A stretch of 10,599 bases of DNA from Pseudomonadota bacterium (GTDB lineage Bacteria; Pseudomonadota; Gammaproteobacteria; Acidithiobacillales; Acidithiobacillaceae): positions 1 through 10,599 of the forward strand of contig JAKCBU010000022.1 of the NCBI GenBank assembly GCA_021839095.1, given 5' to 3'. Below the pieces are notes generated by a model that was not told the DNA's origin, did no database searches, and saw only the letters and a list, made by a program, of their open reading frames with translations. Positions within the stretch are counted from its first letter, which is position 1; every line of letters starts with the position of its first letter. Of the stretch, positions 1 through 6,116 are shown one piece after another. The position numbers were made by a program, and so were the translations under genes.

Positions 1-1
1 C

Positions 2-193
2 AACGTTCACTGTGATAAAAACGCCCAATGGCAACAACGCTGCACGGAAGTCCAACGTTACGCCCTGCCCATTACCGCCTATGGCTTGATGAACTGCAAA
101 AGCAAGGTCAACGGCAAAACCTTGGTAAATCATTGCCCAGTACCTTTGCCGAACGTGCCGGGCACCGTCCCCCTGGGGCTGTTTCGTCAATGA
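2..193 (+). CDS. Unrecognised Cys-containing protein, 3' end only
   Basis: This is the C-terminal 63 residues of a gene whose start lies left of the window. The frame beginning at base 2 is open to a TGA at 191-193, 10 nt short of the convergent glycosylase stop, which is typical tight packing. The visible tail has four cysteines and ends in the motif PNVPGTVPLGLFRQ. No domain was recognised; the cysteines could suit an exported protein, but no signal sequence is visible because the N terminus is missing. By hand count about 62% of third codon positions are G or C, which is more gene-like than the opposite strand in the same register. That opposite strand is also open here, so the strand call is moderate. 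The stretch is less GC-rich than its neighbours. Confidence 0.5.
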   Translation, partial: NVHCDKNAQWQQRCTEVQRYALPITAYGLMNCKSKVNGKTLVNHCPVPLPNVPGTVPLGLFRQ

Positions 194-203
194 TCCAAGC
201 TCG

Positions 204-1061
204 TCATTTCTGCAACGCCGCAAATACTTCCAACGCCCGCTTCAAGTCCTCCCAGACCTTGCGCTTGTCGATGGGGTTGCGCAGCAGGTAGGCGGGGTGA
301 TAGGTGACGATGAGGGGGATACCCTGATATTGCTGGGGAGTACCGCGCAGCTTGGCGAGGGGCGTGTCCACCTGGAGCAGCCCTTGGGCGGCGAAGCGCC
401 CCAGGGCGACGATGATACGCGGCTGCAGCAGGGCGATCTGGCGCTGCAGGTACGGTATACAGGCATGCACTTCTGGCCCCAAGGGATCGCGGTTGTTGGG
501 AGGACGGCATTTGAGGATGTTGGCGATATAGACTTCGTTCTCGCGGCTGAGACCCATGGCATGGAGCATGGCGTCGAGGAGCTGACCCCCACGACCGACG
601 AAGGCCTCACCTCGGCGGTCTTCTTCGGCACCCGGCGCCTCGCCAACGAAAAGCCAGGAGCCGCGCGGGTTTCCTGCGCCAACCACCGCGTGTTTGCGGG
701 TTTCGCCCAAAGAACATGCGCGGCAGGCGGTGATCATATGGCCCAAGTCGAGCCAGTCCAGGGTGGCGATCCGCATCAGTCGCTGCGGATCGGGGGGCGG
801 GTCGGAAAGCGCTGGCGCCGCCTTTTGCGGTACGGCGACGGGATCTTCCGCCGGGGGGGGTGCCGGAGATGGCGCAGCCGCCGCCTCCGTGGAGCGGGGC
901 GATCCAGGGACGGACCCGGCTGGCGCGGGGGTCGGCCGCTTCGGTGGCGCGGTCGATGCGGGCGCCTTCGCCTGGGTCATCTCCGGCGGGGGGTCGCCGG
1001 GCACGGACAAGTGCAGCAGTTGCAGGAATTGTCGTTGCGCGTCGGTCAGGGAGTCTGGCAT
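204..1061 (-). CDS. Family 4 (4Fe-4S) uracil-DNA glycosylase
   Basis: The product (285 aa) would remove uracil from DNA, leaving an abasic site for base-excision repair in the cytoplasm. Residues 95-285 form the glycosylase domain. Cys113 and Cys116 (CRAC), with Cys185 and Cys201, match the C-x2-C...C-x15-C iron-sulfur pattern of family 4. GEAPGAEED at 140-148 is the uracil-binding/catalytic motif 1 and HPAYLLRNP at 255-263 is the conserved C-terminal motif. Residues 1-20 form a likely helix joined by a Pro/Ala-rich linker (about 22-92). Such an N-terminal extension is common in proteobacterial members, so the protein is longer than the bare catalytic core of about 200 aa. The ATG at 1061 has only a weak AGGG ahead of it, and a promoter-like pair would place transcription start nearly on the ATG. 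The linker contains a run of eight C on the coding strand. The gene converges on the partial gene to its left. Confidence 0.93.
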   Translation of the reverse strand: MPDSLTDAQRQFLQLLHLSVPGDPPPEMTQAKAPASTAPPKRPTPAPAGSVPGSPRSTEAAAAPSPAPPPAEDPVAVPQKAAPALSDPPPDPQRLMRIATLDWLDLGHMITACRACSLGETRKHAVVGAGNPRGSWLFVGEAPGAEEDRRGEAFVGRGGQLLDAMLHAMGLSRENEVYIANILKCRPPNNRDPLGPEVHACIPYLQRQIALLQPRIIVALGRFAAQGLLQVDTPLAKLRGTPQQYQGIPLIVTYHPAYLLRNPIDKRKVWEDLKRALEVFAALQK

Positions 1062-1067
1062 GGCCCT

Positions 1068-1096
1068 ATGCTAATGGTCCCGTCCGCCTCTGGCAA
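1068..1096 (-). promoter_or_regulatory. Possible sigma70-type promoter for the glycosylase gene
   Basis: On the minus strand a -35 box TTGCCA (1091-1096, 5 of 6 to consensus) is followed after 17 nt by TAGCAT (1068-1073, 4 of 6). Predicted transcription start falls about 7 nt further on, essentially at the annotated ATG (1061). This would give a leaderless message, or else the true promoter or start lies elsewhere. Based on pattern matching only. Confidence 0.35.
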
Positions 1097-1235
1097 TCTT
1101 CGACACCCTCTCCACAAAGGGTCGACGTTGGGCTGCCATCTCATCAAAAAATTCAGTACTATGGAACACATCGGCTACGGAGTGAATCATCACCGGGCCT
1201 ACGTGTATGAGGGACCCACCTACCGGGAGCGTACC

Positions 1236-1586
1236 ATGACTAGCAATGATCTCACTGAAGTTTCCAGCAAAGACGACCGTAACATCGCCGCACTCACCCA
1301 CGCCGGGGGCATCTTGTTCGGGTTTATCCCGGCCCTCATTGTCTACCTGATCAAAAAGGACAGCGGACCCGTTTGGCTCGTCCAGCAGAGCAAGGAAGCG
1401 CTGAATTTTCAGATTACCGTCCTCATTGCCTACGTGGTGGCCACCGCGCTAAGCGCCCTGATGATCGGCCTGATCCTTTTTCCACCGATCTTCTTGGTGA
1501 ATCTGATCTTCTGCATCCTGGCCGCCATCAAAGCCAGCCAAGGGGAGACCTATCGCTATCCGTTGGCGTTGCGCCTGCTCAGCTGA
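1236..1586 (+). CDS. DUF4870-type small membrane protein
   Basis: This 116-aa protein of unknown function lies in the inner membrane. A hydrophilic N terminus (1-18) is followed by three predicted membrane segments (about 19-39, 59-80 and 82-99). The loop sequence QQSKEALNFQI (50-60) is the hallmark I associate with DUF4870 proteins, and the length fits that family. The start is the ATG at 1236, with a GGGAG ribosome site at 1225-1229. The frame stays open far upstream, but that part lies opposite the glycosylase gene and reads as low-complexity Arg/Gly sequence, so it is not coding. The gene is divergent from the glycosylase gene and 103 nt ahead of uup on the same strand, so cotranscription with uup is possible. 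The family's role is not established. Confidence 0.85.
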   Translation: MTSNDLTEVSSKDDRNIAALTHAGGILFGFIPALIVYLIKKDSGPVWLVQQSKEALNFQITVLIAYVVATALSALMIGLILFPPIFLVNLIFCILAAIKASQGETYRYPLALRLLS

Positions 1587-1612
1587 CCGGCACGGCGCGT
1601 TCCGCACGCCAC

Positions 1613-1633
1613 ATGGCGGCCCGCTTGCGCCAT
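1613..1633 (+). other. Small hairpin between DUF4870 gene and uup
   Basis: ATGGCG (1613-1618) and CGCCAT (1628-1633) form a perfect 6-bp stem with a 9-nt loop, 26 nt after the DUF4870 stop. No T-run follows, so it is not a canonical Rho-independent terminator. It could protect the 3' end of the upstream message or weaken read-through into uup. No convincing promoter was found in the remaining gap before uup. Confidence 0.3.
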
Positions 1634-1689
1634 TGCGGTACGCCCCGTAACCTACGCCTTTATCTTACGATAGGGAGGGGATCGCCTGG

Positions 1690-3555
1690 ATGTCTATTCT
1701 GCGGCTGGAAGCGGGGCAAGTGGAATGGGGTGGCCGGGCGCTGCTGGACCACGCCGAACTGAATCTGGAGGCCAGTGAGCGGGTCGGAGTCATTGGCCGC
1801 AATGGTGAGGGCAAGTCGACCTTGCTGCAAGTGTTGGCGGGCCTTGCTCCCCTGGATGCCGGGACACTGTGGGTCGCCCCCGGCATTCACCGCGCCTATC
1901 TGGCCCAGGAGCCCGAACTGACCGGCGAGCACGATCTGCTCACCGCCATCAAATCCGGGCACCCGGCTTGGCGGCACTTGCAGGACGCCGATGCGGACGA
2001 TACCCATGCCCATGCCCTCGCCGACCATCATGAGGCCTGGCAGATCGACTACAAGGCAGAAGCCCTGCGCGACAGTCTGGGCCTCCCCGCCACGGGCGCG
2101 GTGAGCACCCTTTCCGGGGGCCAGCGCAAACGGGTGGCCATCGCCGCCACCCTCGTCGCCGAACCGGATCTGCTTTTTCTCGACGAGCCCACCAACCATC
2201 TCGACCTGCCCGCGATTCTGACGCTGGAGCAATCTCTGCTGCGCCACCGGGGTACGCTGGTCTTCATCACCCATGACCGGCGTTTTCTCGACCGGCTGGC
2301 GACCCGCATCATCGAACTGGATCGCGGGATACTGCGCAGTTTTCCCGGCACCTTTGCCGCTTATCAAAGCCGCAAGGCCGAAGTCCTCGCCGCCGAAGCC
2401 GCCGCCGACAGTCGCTTGGAAGGACAACTCGCGGAAGAAGAGGCTTGGTTGCGCCAGGGCGTCAAAGCCCGTGCCAAACGCAATCAGGGCCGCCTGCGGC
2501 GTCTGGAGGGCTTGCGGGAGGAGCGCGCCAGCCGCCGCCAGCGGCAGGGGCAGGCCACCCTGCAAATCAGCACGGCGGACCGTTCCGGCGTACTCATCGC
2601 CGAGCTGGATCACGTTTCTTTTGCCTATAAGGAGCGTCCGGTCATCCGCGATTTTTCCACACGCATCGAACGTGGCGACCGGGTCGGCATCATCGGCCCC
2701 AACGGGGCGGGCAAGACGACGCTGCTGCGTCTGATGCTCGGCGAACTGGCGCCGCAACAAGGCAGCATCCGGCGAGGGACCAAACAGGAAGTCGCCTACT
2801 TCGACCAGATGCGCGCCGCCCTCGACCCCGAGAGCCGGGTGGCGGACGCCATAGCCGATGGTAATGATTTCATCGAAATCAACGGCGAGCGTCGCCATGT
2901 GCTCGGCTATTTGCAGGACTTTCTCTTCCCGCCCGACCGGGCGCGGGGCCTGGTCAAGGCGCTTTCCGGAGGGGAGCGGGCACGCCTGCTGCTGGCCCGT
3001 CTTTTTGCCCGTCCTGCCAATATCCTGGTGCTGGATGAGCCCACCAACGATCTGGATCTGGAAACCCTGGAGATTCTCGAAGAGCGCCTGCTGAGCTATC
3101 CCGGCACCCTCTTTCTGGTCTCCCATGACCGCGACTTTCTCGATAACGTGGTCACCCAGGTCATCGCCTTCGGGGAAGAGGGTCAGCTCAGTCAAAACGC
3201 GGGCGGCTATGAGGACTGGTCACGCTGGCAGGAAACATTACAGCGCCAGGCAAGGGCCGCGACCAGCCCTGCGCCCAAGGGCGCAGGCAAACGTGACGGC
3301 GGCAAGGGCAAAAAATCAGCGATGAGCTATAAGGAAACACAGGAACTGGTCGCCTTGCCCGCGCACATCGAGGCGTTGGAGAAGGAACAACGTGAAATCG
3401 CCAGCGCGTTGGGTCAGGTCGAGATCTACCAGGACCCCGGGCGCCTGCGCGACGTGCAAATCCGTGCCGATGCGGTCAGCGCGGCACTCGCCGCCACTTA
3501 CGCACGCTGGGAAGCCCTGGAGGAGAAAGCGGCGTCCACGGCTGTCGACTCCTGA
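1690..3555 (+). CDS. uup: ABC-F family ATPase Uup
   Basis: This is a 621-aa soluble twin-ATPase of the ABC-F class, which acts on ribosomes or nucleic acids rather than in transport. E. coli Uup (about 635 aa) is linked to precise excision of transposons and to ribosome or replication-fork functions. Domain 1: Walker A GRNGEGKST (36-44), Q-loop Q73, signature LSGGQ (141-145), Walker B LLFLDE with catalytic Glu166, His195. A charged linker arm runs about 220-300. Domain 2: Walker A GPNGAGKTT (336-344), signature LSGGE (425-429), Walker B ILVLDE with Glu450, His479. A Lys/Gly-rich stretch (about 521-543) leads to SYKETQEL and a coiled-coil C-terminal domain (546-612), which is diagnostic of Uup among ABC-F proteins. 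There are no membrane segments. The start ATG has a strong GGAGGGG site at 1674-1680. All catalytic motifs are intact. Confidence 0.95.
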   Translation: MSILRLEAGQVEWGGRALLDHAELNLEASERVGVIGRNGEGKSTLLQVLAGLAPLDAGTLWVAPGIHRAYLAQEPELTGEHDLLTAIKSGHPAWRHLQDADADDTHAHALADHHEAWQIDYKAEALRDSLGLPATGAVSTLSGGQRKRVAIAATLVAEPDLLFLDEPTNHLDLPAILTLEQSLLRHRGTLVFITHDRRFLDRLATRIIELDRGILRSFPGTFAAYQSRKAEVLAAEAAADSRLEGQLAEEEAWLRQGVKARAKRNQGRLRRLEGLREERASRRQRQGQATLQISTADRSGVLIAELDHVSFAYKERPVIRDFSTRIERGDRVGIIGPNGAGKTTLLRLMLGELAPQQGSIRRGTKQEVAYFDQMRAALDPESRVADAIADGNDFIEINGERRHVLGYLQDFLFPPDRARGLVKALSGGERARLLLARLFARPANILVLDEPTNDLDLETLEILEERLLSYPGTLFLVSHDRDFLDNVVTQVIAFGEEGQLSQNAGGYEDWSRWQETLQRQARAATSPAPKGAGKRDGGKGKKSAMSYKETQELVALPAHIEALEKEQREIASALGQVEIYQDPGRLRDVQIRADAVSAALAATYARWEALEEKAASTAVDS

Positions 3556-3592
3556 TTGCCGGGGCGATGCCTCCGCGCATTGGCAGGTCAGG
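3551..3592. repeat. Imperfect inverted repeat spanning two convergent stop codons
   Basis: CCTGA (3551-3555) and TCAGG (3588-3592) pair, then TGCC (3557-3560) with GGCA (3582-3585), and ATGC (3567-3570) with GCAT (3577-3580), with internal loops between. The outer arms contain the uup stop and the stop of the convergent minus-strand gene. There is no T-run on either side, so a bidirectional terminator role is only a possibility. Confidence 0.3.
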
Positions 3593-3911
3593 CAGACGAT
3601 TTGGGCCCGCGCCGCGTCTTGTCGCGCAAAAGTAGCTGCAAAAGCAGGCCGTCGACGATGGCCGGCACCAGGGTGGCCATCAAGCCCACCGCCATACTCA
3701 GCCAGGGACCCGGCGGCACCCGTGGATCCGGGATAAAGCCCTGCCATTGCCAGGGCAACCCGGTTACTTCATAGGCGAGAATCAGTCCCGGAATCAGCAG
3801 CAGGCCATCCACGGCCAGCAGCAACAGAACCGCCAGCAGCACCAGCAGCACCCAGGCCGCCCCCTGGGTGAGTTCGCGCAGCCACCGCGCCCAGTCGCGC
3901 CGCTTAACCAC
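3588..3911 (-). CDS. Small membrane protein of unknown function (PBP unit, third gene)
   Basis: This unrecognised 107-aa protein is predicted to sit in the inner membrane. A basic N terminus (VKRRDW) is followed by a long Leu-rich hydrophobic stretch (about 17-47), long enough for one helix or a hairpin. A Trp/Pro-rich loop (about 52-70) comes next, then a second hydrophobic segment (about 70-95) and a basic tail, so both ends probably face the cytoplasm if there are two helices. The start is the GTG at 3911, which overlaps the stop of the upstream gene by 8 nt. No good ribosome site is present, so translation probably depends on coupling to the gene ahead. Membership in the penicillin-binding-protein unit suggests an envelope role, but no function can be assigned. 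Confidence 0.72.
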   Translation of the reverse strand: MVKRRDWARWLRELTQGAAWVLLVLLAVLLLLAVDGLLLIPGLILAYEVTGLPWQWQGFIPDPRVPPGPWLSMAVGLMATLVPAIVDGLLLQLLLRDKTRRGPKSSA

Positions 3912-4215
3912 GGTACACCCAGAGCACGATATCCCGGCGCGGGACCGTCACCGGAGCGCCATCCCTGAAGTCCAGGGTCACGCTGGGCCAGAAAGCCGCG
4001 TTGGCGGAGCGCGGACTCACCCGATAGGCGCCCGGCCAATCCGGAGCGGCCATCGCGCGATGCCCGCCGACCATGATGGCGCGCGCGCCGGCCGCATTCA
4101 CATAGAGATGCGCTACCGGAACACGGCAGAATACCGCGTATGCCAACACCCCCAACAGGATTGTCGCGATACCGGCGGTCAGCGTTCCCGCAACCCAGTT
4201 GTCCAGCCTGTTCAA
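3904..4215 (-). CDS. Single-pass membrane protein of unknown function (PBP unit, second gene)
   Basis: This unrecognised 103-aa protein has one predicted membrane helix near the N terminus (about 8-30), followed by a domain of about 70 residues that is probably extracytoplasmic. I chose the TTG at 4215 as start: AGGAGG (minus strand, 4222-4227) sits exactly 6 nt ahead, and the TTG overlaps the stop of the penicillin-binding-protein gene as TTGA. An ATG at 4236, seven codons upstream, would lie before this ribosome site and add an odd GGRRRQ leader, so it is less likely. The tail FRDGAPVTVPRRDIVLW could be a small beta-rich domain. Genetic coupling to the PBP suggests an accessory of that enzyme, which is an inference only. 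Confidence 0.75.
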   Translation of the reverse strand: MNRLDNWVAGTLTAGIATILLGVLAYAVFCRVPVAHLYVNAAGARAIMVGGHRAMAAPDWPGAYRVSPRSANAAFWPSVTLDFRDGAPVTVPRRDIVLWVYRG

Positions 4216-5966
4216 TTGCCGCCTCCTTCCGCCCAAATCTCCGCCTGAGTGGCCGTGATATGCTTATCCTTGGAAACGCAGGCCTTGCCTCCGCACCAGC
4301 GTGGGGCGATGTTCAGCCCTTCGAGGGCATGGCGCATGGTCACCCGAAACACGGGCGCCGATTCCACGCCACCAAAGTTCCAGTAACGGGTACTGCCGCG
4401 CAGCGATATGGCCATCACCAACTGGGGTGCGAAACCTGGCGCGAAACCCACAAAGGTGGCATTGGTCTTGTTCTTCAAGAAGCCGTCCTTGCCATTGGCC
4501 ATATTGGCGGTACCCGTCTTGCCGGCCACCGCATAACCGGGGATGGCGGCAAGAATGCCGGTGCCGTTGGCGGCGCAGACCCCTTCTAGCCAGTGCCGCA
4601 AGTGGGCGGCGACGTCCGCGGGCATGATACGCACGCGCTGCGTCGATTGCCCACTCACCAGTACCGGCGTGACATGATAACCGCCGTTGGCGATGGCCGC
4701 ATAACCCTCGGCCAACTGCAGCGTCGTCACCGACACCCCGTAACCCAATGCAATGGTCGCATGGCGCGCCTTATCCCAGGTTTGTGGCGGCGGGAGTACA
4801 CCACTCGTCCCGCCCGCAAAGCCCAGATCCGGTTCCGCACCGAATCCCGCGGCCAGATACATGTCGTAGATCGCTTGCGCGGGGGTCCGCAAAGCGATTT
4901 TAGCCGCGCCGATGTCGCTGGAGTATTTGAGGATGTGCGCCACATTCAGTTCATGGTGGATCACATCGTCACGGATACAGAAACCGCCGACGGGTAAGCA
5001 GTGGGAGACATTGAAGCGTTGATCCGGCTGGACGCTGTTCGTCTCGAGCGCGGCGGCCACCATGAAGGGTTTCATCACGGAACCGGGCTCAAAGGCCTGA
5101 TGCACGGCGTTGTTCACGTAGTCGGCGGGGTCCCCGCAGTCCCCACGCGCGTTGGGATTGCAGGAGGGTACACTGGCCATGGCAAGAATCTGCCCGGTCC
5201 GCACATTCATCACCACCGCCGAGCCATCTGTGGCGCCAAAATGCTTTTGCGCGGCCAACAAGGTCATATAGGCCCAATATTGGATCTGCGGATTGATCGT
5301 CAGGTGGAGGTCGTGGCCGGGCACCGGCGCCTGCCGGGCACCCAAGACACGCAGTACCTCGCCCTGCCCGTCCACCAGTACTTTTTCACGGCCCGCCTTG
5401 CCCGCCAGCCAGGAGTTGTAACCCATCTCCAGACCGGCGGCACCCTGATGATCCAGATGGACCAGACCGAGCAAGGGCGTCGTCACCGCGCCCAAGGGAT
5501 AATAGGTGCGGCTGGTTCTTTGTACATAAATACCCGGTATCTGCAGGGCGTTCAGCGCCGTACCCAGTTGCGGCTGTCCCTGGCGCAGAATATAGGCGAA
5601 GCCCGACCCCGCCGATTGCACCCGTGCCGCCAGCGTTTTCACGCTTATGCCCAGGGTCCGCGCCACCCTGCCCCACGCTTTGCGTTGGGCATTGAAGATG
5701 CGCGGATCGGCCCAAATGGTCACAGCGGGCACGTTCACCGCCAACGCTTCGCCGTTGTTGCCATAAATCACGCCGCGATCGGCAGGCAAGGGTCGCGTCT
5801 GCAAGTAGCGCATGCGTCCCTGAGCACGCAGATCGTGGGCCTGCCACCATTGCAGTTCCGTATCCCGGACCAACACCACCGTCAATCCCAGAAAAATAAC
5901 GGCGAACAGCAACGCCGCGCGCCAGCGCGGTAGGATACGCCGCAAGTTTAGCCGTTCAGAGGACAT
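4212..5966 (-). CDS. FtsI-like class B penicillin-binding protein (peptidoglycan D,D-transpeptidase)
   Basis: This 584-aa enzyme would cross-link peptidoglycan peptides in the periplasm, anchored by one N-terminal helix (about 17-33). The dimerisation region has the RGVIYGNNGE (64-73) and IWADP (84-88) signatures of the FtsI/PBP3 branch. In the transpeptidase domain the nucleophile motif is Ser296-VM-Lys299 and the third motif is KTGTA (483-487). The second motif reads SSD (349-351) where FtsI proteins normally have SSN. Asp at this position occurs in PBP2/MrdA-type enzymes, so activity is likely kept. Seven cysteines fall in the periplasmic part (269, 277, 323, 330, 464, 558, 563), most in close pairs that suggest disulfides. 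No PASTA domain is present. A GAGGAG ribosome site precedes the ATG. No division-and-cell-wall cluster genes flank it, so it may be a second FtsI-like copy, which the window cannot prove; no gene symbol is given for that reason. Confidence 0.9.
   Translation of the reverse strand: MSSERLNLRRILPRWRAALLFAVIFLGLTVVLVRDTELQWWQAHDLRAQGRMRYLQTRPLPADRGVIYGNNGEALAVNVPAVTIWADPRIFNAQRKAWGRVARTLGISVKTLAARVQSAGSGFAYILRQGQPQLGTALNALQIPGIYVQRTSRTYYPLGAVTTPLLGLVHLDHQGAAGLEMGYNSWLAGKAGREKVLVDGQGEVLRVLGARQAPVPGHDLHLTINPQIQYWAYMTLLAAQKHFGATDGSAVVMNVRTGQILAMASVPSCNPNARGDCGDPADYVNNAVHQAFEPGSVMKPFMVAAALETNSVQPDQRFNVSHCLPVGGFCIRDDVIHHELNVAHILKYSSDIGAAKIALRTPAQAIYDMYLAAGFGAEPDLGFAGGTSGVLPPPQTWDKARHATIALGYGVSVTTLQLAEGYAAIANGGYHVTPVLVSGQSTQRVRIMPADVAAHLRHWLEGVCAANGTGILAAIPGYAVAGKTGTANMANGKDGFLKNKTNATFVGFAPGFAPQLVMAISLRGSTRYWNFGGVESAPVFRVTMRHALEGLNIAPRWCGGKACVSKDKHITATQAEIWAEGGGN
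4222..4227 (-). promoter_or_regulatory. Ribosome binding site that decides a TTG start
   Basis: AGGAGG lies on the minus strand inside the last codons of the penicillin-binding-protein gene, 6 nt before TTG at 4215. Its perfect sequence and spacing are the main reason for preferring the rare TTG over the upstream ATG at 4236. Confidence 0.7.
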
Positions 5967-6029
5967 GTACCGCTCCTCGACAGACCCCCTCCATCGCCGC
6001 GTAAAGCCCGGAGACCATCCACATCAACG

Positions 6030-6078
6030 CGACCCCGCGAGCGCCAAGACACCCGGCGGCCGGGCACCCGCGGGGTCG
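6030..6078 (-). promoter_or_regulatory. Composite GC-rich hairpin upstream of the PBP unit
   Basis: The arms CGACCCCGCG (6030-6039) and CGCGGGGTCG (6069-6078) form a perfect 10-bp stem. Directly inside it, minus-strand RNA can form a second helix of 9 pairs (6060-6068 with 6048-6056) closed by a 3-nt CCG loop. Three G-U wobbles exist only in the minus-strand transcript. An 8-nt one-sided bulge (6040-6047) separates the helices. The element lies between the O-antigen-ligase-like stop (6117) and the PBP start (5966). No T-run follows, so it looks more like an mRNA-stabilising or leader structure than a classical terminator. Confidence 0.5.
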
Positions 6079-6116
6079 GCGCGGTGTGCAAAAGCAGGGC
6101 GCAACCTTATCCACGT

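Noticed and set aside
28..291. Open frame of 87 codons at the left edge
   Set aside because: It runs out of frame with the better-composed reading frame at 2-193 and overlaps the 3' end of the glycosylase gene.
1157..1162. TACTAT as a -10 box for the DUF4870 gene
   Set aside because: Only 4 of 6 to consensus and no reasonable -35 box at 16-18 nt; not supported as a promoter.
297..1235. Long N-terminal extension of the DUF4870 protein
   Set aside because: It lies opposite the glycosylase gene and reads as Arg/Gly low-complexity sequence; the ATG at 1236 has a proper ribosome site and gives the family length.
1660..3195. Open frame of 511 codons antisense to uup
   Set aside because: uup has all ABC-F motifs intact on the plus strand. 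The antisense frame is a by-product of high GC content, with Gly/Gln-rich sequence and no recognisable domain.
4914..4922. SSD motif taken as evidence of an inactive PBP
   Set aside because: Asp at this position is normal in PBP2/MrdA-type transpeptidases, and the SxxK and KTG motifs are intact.
5001..5933. Plus-strand open frame of 310 codons opposite the PBP gene
   Set aside because: The PBP has SxxK and KTG motifs on the other strand; this frame is His/Gln/Arg-rich and motif-free.
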